From Allolobophora icterica (Eukaryota; Annelida; Clitellata; Crassiclitellata; Lumbricidae): a DNA stretch of 64,000 bases. Shown one piece after another: positions 47,009 through 64,000 of the stretch; positions within the stretch are counted from its first letter, which is position 1, and each line of letters begins with the position of its first letter. The notes beneath the pieces are model-generated. The model worked only from the letters and a program-made list of their open reading frames with translations. It ran no database searches and was not told the origin of the DNA. Location of the stretch: the NCBI GenBank assembly GCA_963556255.1, contig OY744609.1, forward strand, positions 18,357,293-18,421,292, given 5' to 3'. The position numbers were made by a program, and so were the translations under genes.

Positions 47009-47068
<60 letters not shown>
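47008..47068. repeat. (ATT)n microsatellite, left part
   Basis: About 20 ATT units, followed by ATATATATTTATTTTTTTTAA and the LINE-like fragment at 47085-47757. Confidence 0.95.
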
Positions 47069-47074
<6 letters not shown>

Positions 47075-47084
47075 TTATTTTTTT

Positions 47085-47757
47085 TAAAACATCATTCGAC
47101 AAGTTCTGGCCGCATGAAGGTTCCTATGAAGGCAACAGCATTGAAGCGTTGTATGGTGATTGACAACCGCTGGAGTAGATAACAAGTCTCCCTAGGGTCT
47201 CCGGTGGTTAAAGCTAAGTATCTCCCCAAGTCTTTTATAAGGGACATTTCGTCGTCATTGATAGGGCCTAAGGTCTCGAAAGCTAGAGGGACAAAAAAGT
47301 GGTCTGCGCGGATCTGGCTGTACTTGTTGTTCTTTCTCGTGGCCGCTAGTTCCGCTGCTGCTCCTGATGTCGCGGACGTTGCATGAAGGTAAGAGGGCGC
47401 CACAGTGTCAGTTACGGTGACGTCCCATACAAGACTTCGTCCTCTGCGCCATGGTATCAGCGTAAGTCCGTCCGGTCGTCTCCCGTCCGTCCTCGACAGT
47501 CCAGGTGGTTCCTTGATATTAGGGACGCCCGCTCGAGATAGGCCTCGGCTTATCAAATCATACAAAGCCGCATGTCTGGCGATTCTGCCAGGTCCTAGGT
47601 TGCACGACATCCCGTGTGACCCGTCCGCCGTCACCATTGCTCCACAGGGACATGCGTGCGGTTATTCTTACCGCCTCGTCATCCAATCGCAGCCCGCATG
47701 ATGATACCGGTAGTGCGAACAGCCAGTCGCTGGCGTGTGGCGCTGAGGCTGCTTTGA
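47085..47757 (-). mobile_element. Non-LTR element fragment with endonuclease-like ORF, between two ATT runs
   Basis: The segment lies between (ATT)n runs at 47008-47068 and 47760-47825, exactly where gene F has one uninterrupted (ATT)n run. Read on the minus strand its 3-prime end meets the AAT-type run, as expected for a retroelement with a microsatellite tail. It is more GC-rich than the surroundings. Confidence 0.65.
47092..47637 (-). pseudogene. Transposon-encoded PD-(D/E)xK-like nuclease domain fragment, 181 aa
   Basis: Uninterrupted frame with HAALYDLISRGLSRAGVPNI, KEPPGL, GRRPDGLTLIPWRRGRSLVW then DVTVTDTVAPSYL, and LQRLSITIQRFNAVAFIGTF. R-P-D-G ... W-D-V-T-V looks like the Asp and (E/D)xK-like core of restriction-type nucleases, and this C-terminal segment is common in reverse-transcriptase-like repeats of marine invertebrates. 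The family assignment is from memory of the pattern. The 5-prime part of the element is absent. Confidence 0.6.
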
Positions 47758-47758
47758 A

Positions 47759-47759
<1 letters not shown>

Positions 47760-47825
<66 letters not shown>
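47760..47825. repeat. (ATT)n microsatellite, right part
   Basis: About 21 ATT units, 125 bases before exon E1. Downstream sequence AGCACGTAGGCCTACACAA is shared with D and F. Confidence 0.95.
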
Positions 47826-47826
<1 letters not shown>

Positions 47827-47948
47827 CACAAAAGCACGTAGGCCTACACAACGCACAATAAATACTTAACGAGTGTTTAGTCATAAAATACCAGTTTTTT
47901 CTGCACAAACATCTTGGATTCATTGCAGATTCACTGCCTGCCACTACA

Positions 47949-54925
<6,977 letters not shown>

Positions 54926-55550
54926 AGCAAGGAGCTCGTGACGCCTAAAGCTGGCAACAGAAAGCGAACTCTTCGGCAGACAATGCTTGCATTAGCTGTT
55001 GTCAAGCCAATTGTTTTCAACTAAACGTCTAACGAAACATAAACATATTATTAGGATCAGATGTCAATTTAGCTGTGTGTTGGTTCTATTGTGTTATGAT
55101 AGCCAAGAAAACGTCTATTAAAATCCTACATGTTCAGTAACTTATGCTTAGATCAATGCTCCTTAAACACAGAACAACAATAGCATATACTCATGTATGC
55201 ATGTACGTGTATGTATGTACGCATTTAAGTATGTATGTGGCTAGTTGTAAAGCGCAAGGGCGCTTAGCATGGCAATCTAACAGATCTGAAAAGGTGTATC
55301 TTAAGTTTATCTTGCAATGTGTATCTTTAGTTTGCTTGAAAATGTTTCTTGAGCTGTCTGTGACAAAACGGTTCGTTTTTTAGCGGTGGACTGTTCCAGG
55401 AGGATGGTCTAATGCATGAGAACGCACGATGTCATGCAATGGGCCGTTGTCTTCTAGACACTAAAGATGATTCGCTTACATAATAGGAGCATTTCATGAA
55501 GTTTTTGAAGCAACGCACAACGTACACAAAGCTCAATACTTACAAAGAAG
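54926..55550. other. 3-prime flank of gene E, no further gene seen
   Basis: Aligns with the 3-prime flank of D; a possible poly(A) signal ATTAAA is near 55117. Confidence 0.5.
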
Positions 55551-55555
55551 TGACC

Positions 55556-55790
55556 AACCATATCGAGCGCGAGAGACAGACAACGACAAAGGTGCAAGGC
55601 TACTTTAAAAGTTTGAAACCCGCTAAAAATGACGTCGACATCGTTCAGTGACGTTGTGATGACATCGTCTGCTTTGTGGCGCCGGTGCACTTTTTTCGTC
55701 GGCGTCTTTTGTGGCTTAGTTGAGGACTGTTTGTCTTTCGTCTGATCGGCGGACCCTTCCGAGGATTCGGAATCCGAGTACGTTGCTAGT
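55556..55790 (-). other. Exon-like open segment, unknown product
   Basis: The minus strand reads TYSDSESSEGSADQTKDKQS, STKPQKTPTKKVHRRHKADD, VITTSLNDVDVIFSGFQTFK with plausible codon texture. It is bounded by CACTAG (possible acceptor) and ends in CACTTCTT|GTAAGTATTG, a strong donor-like site. Acidic/Ser then basic composition resembles a disordered region. I do not recognise a family, and no neighbouring exon is obvious. It could be an isolated exon of an opposite-strand gene, a relic or chance. Confidence 0.25.
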
Positions 55791-55792
55791 GC

Positions 55793-57290
55793 TTAGCTCT
55801 GAAACTCGCAGCCTCCTTGAGTCCGCTCTGTGGTTTCTCTTATGTCGTTAGACCAAGTATGAGATGAAATCGCGTCCTCCCTGGATATCTTATCCTCGAC
55901 ATAGTCTGTTTTTTCATGGTTTTCCTCGACCCTGCTCATTCTTAATTGAGTAGATCGTTTGAATGGACGCCACATCATTCAAGATGCATATGGACTAACT
56001 GACGCAAGATTTAAATCACTTTAATAAGTTACATCGGTATGCGTAACTGCGACCTAACGCACAGAAGGTGCATGGGACGTGCGCTCTAACCCATGTAGCT
56101 AATCGGGCCAGTGTGTCGACCCATGATTTCGATTTCTACATTGGCTTAGAAATTATTATGGTGACAGGCCTACGTTTCAGACTCTCGTAAATGGTTATAA
56201 TGTACGTGTATACTGCAAATTGGCCAAAAACATTTACACTTTCTAGTCTAATTTCTATAGCGCAGTTTTTCTAACGCGCAAGGCATCAATTGATGATAGT
56301 TTAGAGGCAAACCGCTTTCGGAAATCTCAGTCCACTGGACATACCCAATCGAGACGACCTATGAGACCAGATAGTCTAAAATACGCGAGACAAAGTGGCA
56401 TTCTGCGCTGTCTGACTGCCGGTAGATACGCACAGGAGTTCAGGCATCTTTGACGACAGAATCAGATGTTAGAGTCTTTCTGTATATTTGGTCTACGGTA
56501 AGTGCATTTTATGATATATCTTGTAATCAAACAGAGTGGCTCTTTCTCTCGTAGCTAGTTTCCCACCCCCCTCCCACCCCCATTCATACACAGGCCTACA
56601 TAGAACGAGCTGCGATCTCTGTTAAATGCTGCAGCTCGGCTGATCGGTAGAAAATATAGGTATGGGCACATGTTTAGTTTCGTGCGAAATAACCGAACTG
56701 TTTCCGTCGTCAAAGATGCCTGAACTCCTGTGCGCATCTATTGTCTCGCGTCACTTTCTTATACCTCCATGCAGCTTCTTCGGCCAGTCCCTGAGATACC
56801 ACCAGGCTACACTATCCTCAGCCTTGGGCTTGCTTCTCTTCCTCATTTAATTACCTGCTATTCCTCTCAGCCTGTAGCTCATCCTACATGCTACACTGTC
56901 TTCCAGATGACTATTTACGTCTTAGTTTCTTTCCTTCTTGGCTGACCGGTCCTTCTCCCTGCGTCACCCCATCAGCCATCGGCTCCATTGCCTCCGCGCC
57001 TGATTCTATCCTACGCTATCCTTCGAGCAATTATGTAGCCTTGCAGCGGTACTGCATGACGAGGCCCATGTGCTGAACCATCATCTCCCACCGCTGAGGC
57101 CACAGCACTATTCTATGAGGCCATGATTGCACGACCGATTAATATCCAGGGCGAACAATTTAATGAGGAAAACATTTCTTACAAGAATGCTTTATTTTGA
57201 ATAAACTATTATGTTATTAGTGATCGCTGACCACTGGCTATCCTGTGACTGTATATCTCTTTATGTCCCTGAATACTCTTCTGTGTGTGT
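55793..57290. other. Intergenic E-F, duplicated fragments
   Basis: Pieces align with 30915-31130 (here 55945-56155), with 29140-29235 (here 56300-56400), inverted with 32770-32880 (here 56580-56700), inverted with 29255-29320 (here 55793-55850), and with 44740-44990 (here 56800-57030). No coding gene is supported. Confidence 0.5.
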
Positions 57291-57407
<117 letters not shown>

Positions 57408-57502
57408 TTCCTGGTCCTTTGTCGCTGTGTCTCTGTCCCATTCTTTGTCTTCCTGCCCGTCTTTTGTCTACCTACATTCGAGGCATTTGATTCACTAGCG
57501 GC

Positions 57503-58479
57503 CAGTGTGATTCTCCTTACAGATTTTATTTTAGTTATAGTTACAGTTATAGTTAATGGATTTTTATTTTAGTTATAGTTACAGTTATAGTTAGTATTAT
57601 TTTTTAGTTATAGTTATAGTTATAGTTACTGGACTTTTATTTTAGTTAATTTTAGTTAGTACATAATTACAAGTGACCCCAATGGCACTCCTTCTGGTCC
57701 ATATAAATATGGGGTCATCGATTAATTATGTCAACAAATTTTAGGCAGTTATTGATCTCCTCCCTTGTCACGACTTCAAACATTCAAGGACCCCCTAACA
57801 AAATTATGTCAAAGAAAATTGCTCCACCCTCAGAATACTTTTATGACTCAAACTTGCAAAAAAATTAAAATTGCCAAACACCAAAACGTTGTTATTCAGA
57901 TTTTAATTTGATACTTAATGGCTACAGTACTTGTGTAATCACTGTCTGTCACAGATATTTAATGGATTTTTCCATAAAAAATACAATCTCGTTTTCTTTT
58001 AAATGTGTATTCAATTTGATTTTTATTATGAACATGTCTTTTTTGAACATGATAACTTTTTATAACATTCCTTTTAACATAAAAAATTAAAATCAAAACA
58101 AGTTTCTCACTCTAAAATTAACAATCGAAAGAAAAAATTATCTTTCCATCAGAAAGAAACTCGAAATATTAGATTTTCGAAAAGAAACCATGGAAGGGGA
58201 ATATACAGCACATTTTCTCATTTTATCTCGGAACAATAAACAGGATGGTTTAAAACGAATAAAATATCGCGTTTGATTAAATTCGCCATGTTTATCGATA
58301 TTGCACTTTTTATTTCATTAACGAAAATAGCGATGAATTTTCGTTAGTGTTATTTTCGTTATAGTTATAGTTATAGTTAATGATATTTTTAGTTACAGTT
58401 ATAGTTATCATTAACGAAATCATTTTTGGTTCGTTAACGAACATTTTCGTTATCGTTAACGTTAACGAGAATCACACTG
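57503..58479. mobile_element. hAT-like element with TTATAG / GTTAACG repeats, 977 bp
   Basis: Starts CAGTGTGATTCTCC and ends GAGAATCACACTG, with perfect 8-bp duplications CTAGCGGC (57495-57502 and 58480-58487). The empty site after gene D is CCAGCGGC at 45438-45445. Both ends carry arrays of TTATAGTTACAG-type and GTTAACGA motifs, as in 11971-12513. The AT-rich middle (57660-58270) has no recognisable protein. Confidence 0.92.
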
Positions 58480-58683
58480 CTAGCGGCATTGCTAATTTTA
58501 GTTCCTTATCTAATTCCTGATCTCACTCGACCGCCCGATTCGATCTTATGTCTCTGTCTCTCTATTCTGTCTGCGTCTATGTACCTTTAACCGTTAGTGT
58601 GGTCATACCTCCCTTTGTATTTGCGACTGTAAGCGTCGTTGACTGTTTCACCTTCCTTTCTTAGTGACCATGTCTGCTGAGTC

Positions 58684-59819
58684 CAGGGGCTTCTATCCCT
58701 ATTCAGGGTGGGCGCAAGTTGAGCCCAGTGAAAAACAGAGGGGGAAGTATTTCTTTTCAATTTTTATCACACTTCCTACAAGTTACAGTCTTACAGTCTT
58801 ACAGAGTCTTTGCTCACAGTTCTGCGCAGGGCCTACTACGTATGGGGGGGGGAGGAAGCAGACTGCTTCCAATTTGTGCCAGAGGGAAAGTTCCCCCCTC
58901 CAGTGAAATGGATGTTTCTGTTCCACTGACAGGCCAGTAAAATGCTTTGTCCTGCAACATCCAAGGACTGAACATTTTAGATTACCTCCCACAAATTACG
59001 CCTATGCTTAGTTTACAGTGTCTAAGCAGTGTTATAGTGTATCATTATTACTTGTTTTTCTTTAGCTATTGACCATTATGTTCCGCTATTTTTCTGTTGA
59101 TGTAGGATGCCAAGAAAGCTTAAAAATTGAAAAAAGCGTTCATACTCCTGTTGATTAAGAAAAAACTAGTTGGTCAATGCTACAATTATTGTCGTGTAGT
59201 GCAGTGAAAATGGGATTATCACTTTATCAGTCTTGATAATATATACCCAGTCGGCTGGGTAACACTGCAATAGGCAGGGATGGAGCCTGCCACTGCATTA
59301 CACCATTCATAATGCAGTCTTTAAATCCCCATATATTTGCTAAGCAGTGTCCCATATTGCCCAGTATTTTAACATGCGTCCCATATTTTGGAATTTTGTC
59401 CCATATATATTGCAGTTTGTCCCATAACATTTTTACATTGCACTGGAAGCCCTAGAGAAATTAATTCAACAGTTCAGTTGAACTAAAATGAATAGTTTTC
59501 CAAAACCAGTTTTCTTTCTCCAAAAATGCGCTAAAACTTACCTACGGCAATGTAGAAATCCAAAAAATTTTCGGGGAGGACCTCGGACCCCTCCGCTTCA
59601 AGGGGAGGGAAGGTGAGGGCAGGAATGGTACAGGAGTGGTAAAATGAGAGGGGATAAGGGGCGAGGGATGGGGTGGGATGGGTAGGGGAGGAAAGGAAGG
59701 CGAGGTATGGAAGGGCTTTACAGTAAGTCGGGATTGCTCCCAGCTTATAGGGTGTTCTGTGAAAGAGGGGGGGAAGGAGAGGGTTTGAGCCCGGTTGTTT
59801 AGGGGGATAGAAGCCACTG
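58684..59819. mobile_element. hAT-like element, 1136 bp
   Basis: Ends CAGGGGCTTCTATCCC and GGGATAGAAGCCACTG, one mismatch, with perfect 8-bp duplications GCTGAGTC (58676-58683 and 59820-59827). Empty site after gene D at 45634-45641. No transposase frame is recognisable. Confidence 0.92.
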
Positions 59820-60130
59820 GCTGAGTCAGATTTGTCCTTAGTATTCCATCAGCCAGACAATGATCTGCAAACCTACACTTTATCCAATAATATAGGCAAC
59901 TCTTCCTAAAATTCGGTCAGTAAGTCTCTATCTTCTGGAACTACTCACATCTGACACGTCCAGTCAGACTAGACTCCTATTAAAATCTATGTGGTCTACT
60001 TCTACCTCTAACCTTCATAATCATGCAGTCAATATCTTTAGCTTCTATATTGCCTTTTGACTGTCTTACATAATTATGTAAGTATGCATGCATGCATTTA
60101 TTTATGTTTGTATTCATTTATGTATGCGAT

Positions 60131-60440
60131 GTATGTATGTGATGTATGTATGTATGTATGTATGTATGTATGTATTGTATTGTATTGTATTGTATTGTAT
60201 CTAAACATTTTATAAAGCGCCTCTCACATTATTCGCTAATCAGAGGCGCTCCCAGTGCGAAAGACCGAGGCACTTGGGCCACCAGCTAATAAAGAGGCAC
60301 CTGTCAATGGAGGAAGTTGTATGTATGTATGTATGTATGTATGTATGTATGTATGTATGTATGTATGTATGTATGTATGTATGTATGTATGTATGTATGT
60401 ATGTATGTATGTATGTATGTATGTATGTATGTATGTACGT
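60131..60440. repeat. (ATGT)n microsatellite with ATTGT run, upstream of gene F
   Basis: Two ATGT runs separated by a TATTG pentamer run and a unique segment (60195-60315), followed by the conserved upstream block. Confidence 0.93.
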
Positions 60441-60494
60441 ATACATGTATGTATGCATGTACGTATGTGCGTGTGTTTGTACGCACATAATGTC

Positions 60495-60905
60495 TGATGC
60501 ACATATGCAGTGGAAGATGGTTAGGTGCAAGTTGTATGTAGACAATACTCTTACTTTATACAATGTGAGGAACTTTGCACGTGTTTGAGTAACTATACCC
60601 TTTTTTAGCTAAACGTGTCCTTGTGAACTCGGCGATCTACGAACAATGGCAGCACGTATAGGTGGGGTGGCAGTTATAAGTAAACGCCTATGTGCAAAGT
60701 AGCCTCGCACATGGCCAAAGGACATAGTTCGTTTTGCATTAAATTTTAGTGTTGTATCAGGGTCGAGCCCTTACTTTATAAAGACAAGCGATCGAGGTCC
60801 GCGTATAGCATAGCAGAAAATATATCGTATACGGCCATCAGGAATATTTCGGCCAAGTCGGTGATATTTATCTTAATTTCAGGTCTGTAGACTGAACAGG
60901 TCTAT
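60495..60905. repeat. Conserved upstream block of gene F
   Basis: Matches 33240-33640 and 46195-46600, in the same order relative to the ATGT repeat and the 57-bp minisatellite. Confidence 0.6.
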
Positions 60906-60946
60906 TTGATTCCGTAGGAAAGTTCTTTTCTTTCAGGTCATCTCTT

Positions 60947-61530
60947 ATCTAATCATTCTAATGACTTCTAATATAATCATTCTAATGACTTCTAATCTAA
61001 TCATTCTAATGACTTCTAATCTAATCATTCTAATGACTTCTAATATAATCATTCTAATGACTTCTAATATAATCATTCTAATGACTTCTAATATAATCAT
61101 TCTAATGACTTCTAATATAATCATTCTAATGACTTCTAATCTAATCATTCTAATGACTTCTAATATAATCATTCTAATGACTTCTAATATAATCATTCCA
61201 ATGACTTCTAATATATTCATTCTAATGACTTCTAATATAATCATTCTAATGACTTCTAATATAATCATTCTAATGACTTCTAATATAATCATTCTAATGA
61301 CTTCTAATCTAATCATTCTAATGACTTCTAATATAATCATTCTAATGACTTCTAATATATTCATTCTAATGACTTCTAATATATTCATTCTCATGACTTA
61401 ATCTAATCATTCTAATGACTTCTAATATAATCATTCTAATGACTTCTAATATAATCATTCTAATGACTTCTAATATAATCATTCTAATGACTTCTAATAT
61501 AATCATTCTAATGACTTCTAATCTAATCTA
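60947..61530. repeat. 24-bp minisatellite, about 24 units
   Basis: Tandem ATGACTTCTAAT(A/C)TAATCATTCTA with few variants (ATATTCATT, ATTCCAATG) and a slightly disturbed unit near 61390. It is inserted between the conserved block and the 57-bp minisatellite of F and is absent from D and E. With a period of 24 all frames stay open, giving an 8-residue repeat on each strand; not a gene. Confidence 0.97.
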
Positions 61531-61733
61531 ATGACATAATCTTGTCTAATTACTTCTAATCCACTTCTAAGTACCTCTGGCTTAATCTAATGACTTCTAT
61601 TTGCTGTTATCATAATGCACAACGCATCAGTACATAGTCGTTAAAAGTTAAATCGTAGTCGATAATTGTAAGCCTATGGACTTCCGCTACAAAGAGAATC
61701 GTCTTTGTATCCTTAAATTTCTTTAAGGACATA

Positions 61734-62305
<572 letters not shown>

Positions 62306-62351
62306 AGGACATATCCAATCAAACGACTGATAACGTTTTCACTAACCTATC

Positions 62352-62935
62352 AGTTGTTTTATAAAAATTGGTGAAGTTGCAGATGATAATCGTAAGCTTA
62401 TGGACATAAATTATCAAATAAAAATTGGTGGGGTTGCAGATGAGAATCTTAAGATTATGGATTTCACTTTCTCAGGAATATTTGGTGGAGTTACAGATGA
62501 GAATCGTAAGATTATGGATTTCACTTTTTCATTGAAAATCAGTGGAGTTGCAGGTGAGAATCGTAAGCTCATGGATTTAAGTTAACCAGTAAAAATTGGT
62601 GGAGTTGCAGATGAGAATCGTAAGCTTACGGATTTAAGTTAACCAGTAAAATTGGTGGAGTTGCAGATGAGAATCGTAAGCTTACGGATTTAAGTTAACC
62701 AGTAAAATTGGTGGAGTTGCAGATGAGAATCGTAAGCTTACGGATTTAAGTTAACCAGTAAAAATTGGTGGAGTTGGAGATGAAAATCGTAAGCTCATGG
62801 ATTTAAGTTAACCAGTAAAAATTGGTGGAGTTGCAGATGAGAATCGTAAGCTTACGGATTTAAGTTAACCAGTAAAAATTGGTGGAGTTGGAGATGAGAA
62901 TCGTAAGCTCATGAATTTCGTGCAGTTGCAAATTT
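62352..62935. repeat. 57-bp minisatellite, about 10 units, upstream of gene F
   Basis: Consensus contains GGTGGAGTTGCAGATGAGAA, TCGTAAGCTTACGGATTT and AAGTTAACCAGTAAAAAT. Units 5-9 are almost identical, suggesting recent amplification of the version with AAGTTAACCAG. Confidence 0.93.
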
Positions 62936-63007
62936 TATGGTAAAGTGAAATTTCAGCCCATGTCTTAGGTCTTACGGCTTCTCTAAGACGATTATTAAGC
63001 ATCATAA

Positions 63008-63008
63008 C

Positions 63009-63079
<71 letters not shown>
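63008..63079. repeat. (ATT)n microsatellite upstream of exon F1
   Basis: About 24 uninterrupted ATT units, 125 bases before the F start; the uninterrupted counterpart of the split run before gene E. Confidence 0.97.
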
Positions 63080-63081
<2 letters not shown>

Positions 63082-63204
63082 CACAAAAGCACGTAGGCCA
63101 ACACAACGCACAATAAATACTTAACGAGTGTTTACTCATAGCATACAAGATTTTTTCTGTACAAACATGTTGGATTCATTGCAGATTCACTGCCTGCCAC
63201 TACA

Positions 63205-64000
63205 ATGGATTCTCATACGTTCGTGTGTCTGGCCGACTTCGAGCAGCATGCACGTTCAATGATGCCCAGATTTGTTTTCAGTTACTACTCCGCAGGCGCT
63301 GATGACGAAGGCACTCTCAGGGAAACAACTCGCGCATTTCAAAGGCATTCTTCGCATTTGTCGAAATTCTAATTCATAATAGGACTATGTGTTCGACCCA
63401 GTAGTCTATAGGTAACACGCTTGGTCATGGATCATGTGGTTACGGGTTCGACTCCGTGTAACGACTCTGGGCAAGTTGTTTTCGCACGTGTGCATCTGTT
63501 ACTCTGTAACTAAACAGTTTAATTTTGTACTGGGAGGTAAACGGCAAGTACTGCGATGAAAGAGTTAAAGAAATGAGCGCCTCTTTACGCTTCACATGGA
63601 AGCGTTACTAGGATTGTGCGTTACGGTGGTACATGTACGTCAATTGCGAGATTGCTAATCGGTGCTGGATTTAAACTTGGTGAGGCTCTAAACTATATAA
63701 ACATGGAGGCCCCTTGTTAAACAATAACACCAGAAGGTCCCACAAAACTGGAAAGCATATATGCTTTTTAATTATTTAATAGTAAGCATTTAAAGTGAAA
63801 AATTTAAATTATTTTCAAATGAATGCATTTACTCAGGTGCGATAAAATTTGTTAAAACAGTTCTACATGATAATATTATTATATATAATATAATTAAACA
63901 CAGAACATATAACACATTCTTTGAAAAATCTGAATTTTTAGACCCCTGCAGGTTGTGAGGCCCTAAGCTGAAGCTTTTTGCTCATGTCTAAATCCGGCAC
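63205..64000 (+). CDS. HAO1-like: HAO-like gene F, partial: exon 1 only, continues beyond the window
   Basis: Exon 1 is 63205-63344 (140 nt, 46 codons plus 2 bases), encoding MDSHTFVCLADFEQHARSMM then PRFVFSYYSAGADDEGTL. It matches exon 1 of D and E, including the GC-type donor CAAAG|GCATTC. Unlike D and E it keeps Tyr-Tyr at residues 27-28. Intron 1 (63345 to the window end) closely follows intron 1 of E, with the tRNA-like SINE (63376-63522) and the old hAT-like element from 63660. Exon 2 is expected about 0.4-0.5 kb past the window edge by comparison with E. Confidence 0.8.

Overview
This is eukaryotic nuclear DNA: AT-rich, intron-heavy, full of microsatellites and transposon relics, with no bacterial-style gene packing. 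The frequent AGGCCT palindromes, tRNA-derived SINEs, CR1/RTE-type LINE fragments and hAT elements fit a marine invertebrate, perhaps an echinoderm. That assignment is a guess from sequence texture, not a proof.

The only host gene family I can support is a head-to-tail tandem array, all on the + strand, of (S)-2-hydroxy-acid oxidase genes (glycolate oxidase / HAO family, FMN-dependent). None shows up as one ORF because each is split into eight exons. By joining exons at splice sites with matching phase I rebuilt four complete genes. Gene A is 1638-11378 (354 aa), gene B 16720-28070 (353 aa), gene D 34480-44218 (360 aa) and gene E 47949-54925 (360 aa). There is also an orphan first exon (C, 30298-30437) and the first exon of a sixth gene that runs off the right edge (F, 63205-63344). 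A/B/C form one subfamily (proteins start MASDA) and D/E/F another (start MDSH). Intron positions and phases are identical in all copies.

The enzymes keep the catalytic His, the active-site Lys and Arg and the FMN-phosphate loop. All four complete copies, however, have lost the active-site Tyr that follows the conserved Gln-Leu (Tyr132 of human HAO1, Tyr129 of spinach glycolate oxidase): it is His in A and D and Gln in B and E. D and E end in Ser-His-Leu, a plausible peroxisomal PTS1 signal, while A and B do not. The D/E/F subfamily also appears to use GC-AG introns (intron 1 in D, E and F; intron 6 in D and E).

The DNA between exons is a record of insertions. Because the paralogous introns align, many transposons can be delimited to the base with a target-site duplication and an empty site in the sister copy. 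There are eleven hAT-like elements, eight of them with perfect 8-bp duplications and one with a recognisable hAT transposase C-terminus. There is also a Ginger-like element (TG...CA ends, 4-bp duplication, KRBA2-like Cys-rich remnant), a short TG...CA element, a Tc1/mariner relic and several LINE fragments and SINE families. Upstream of D, E and F the same layout recurs: ATGT repeat, conserved block, 57-bp minisatellite (about 2, 3 and 10 units), triplet repeat, then exon 1.
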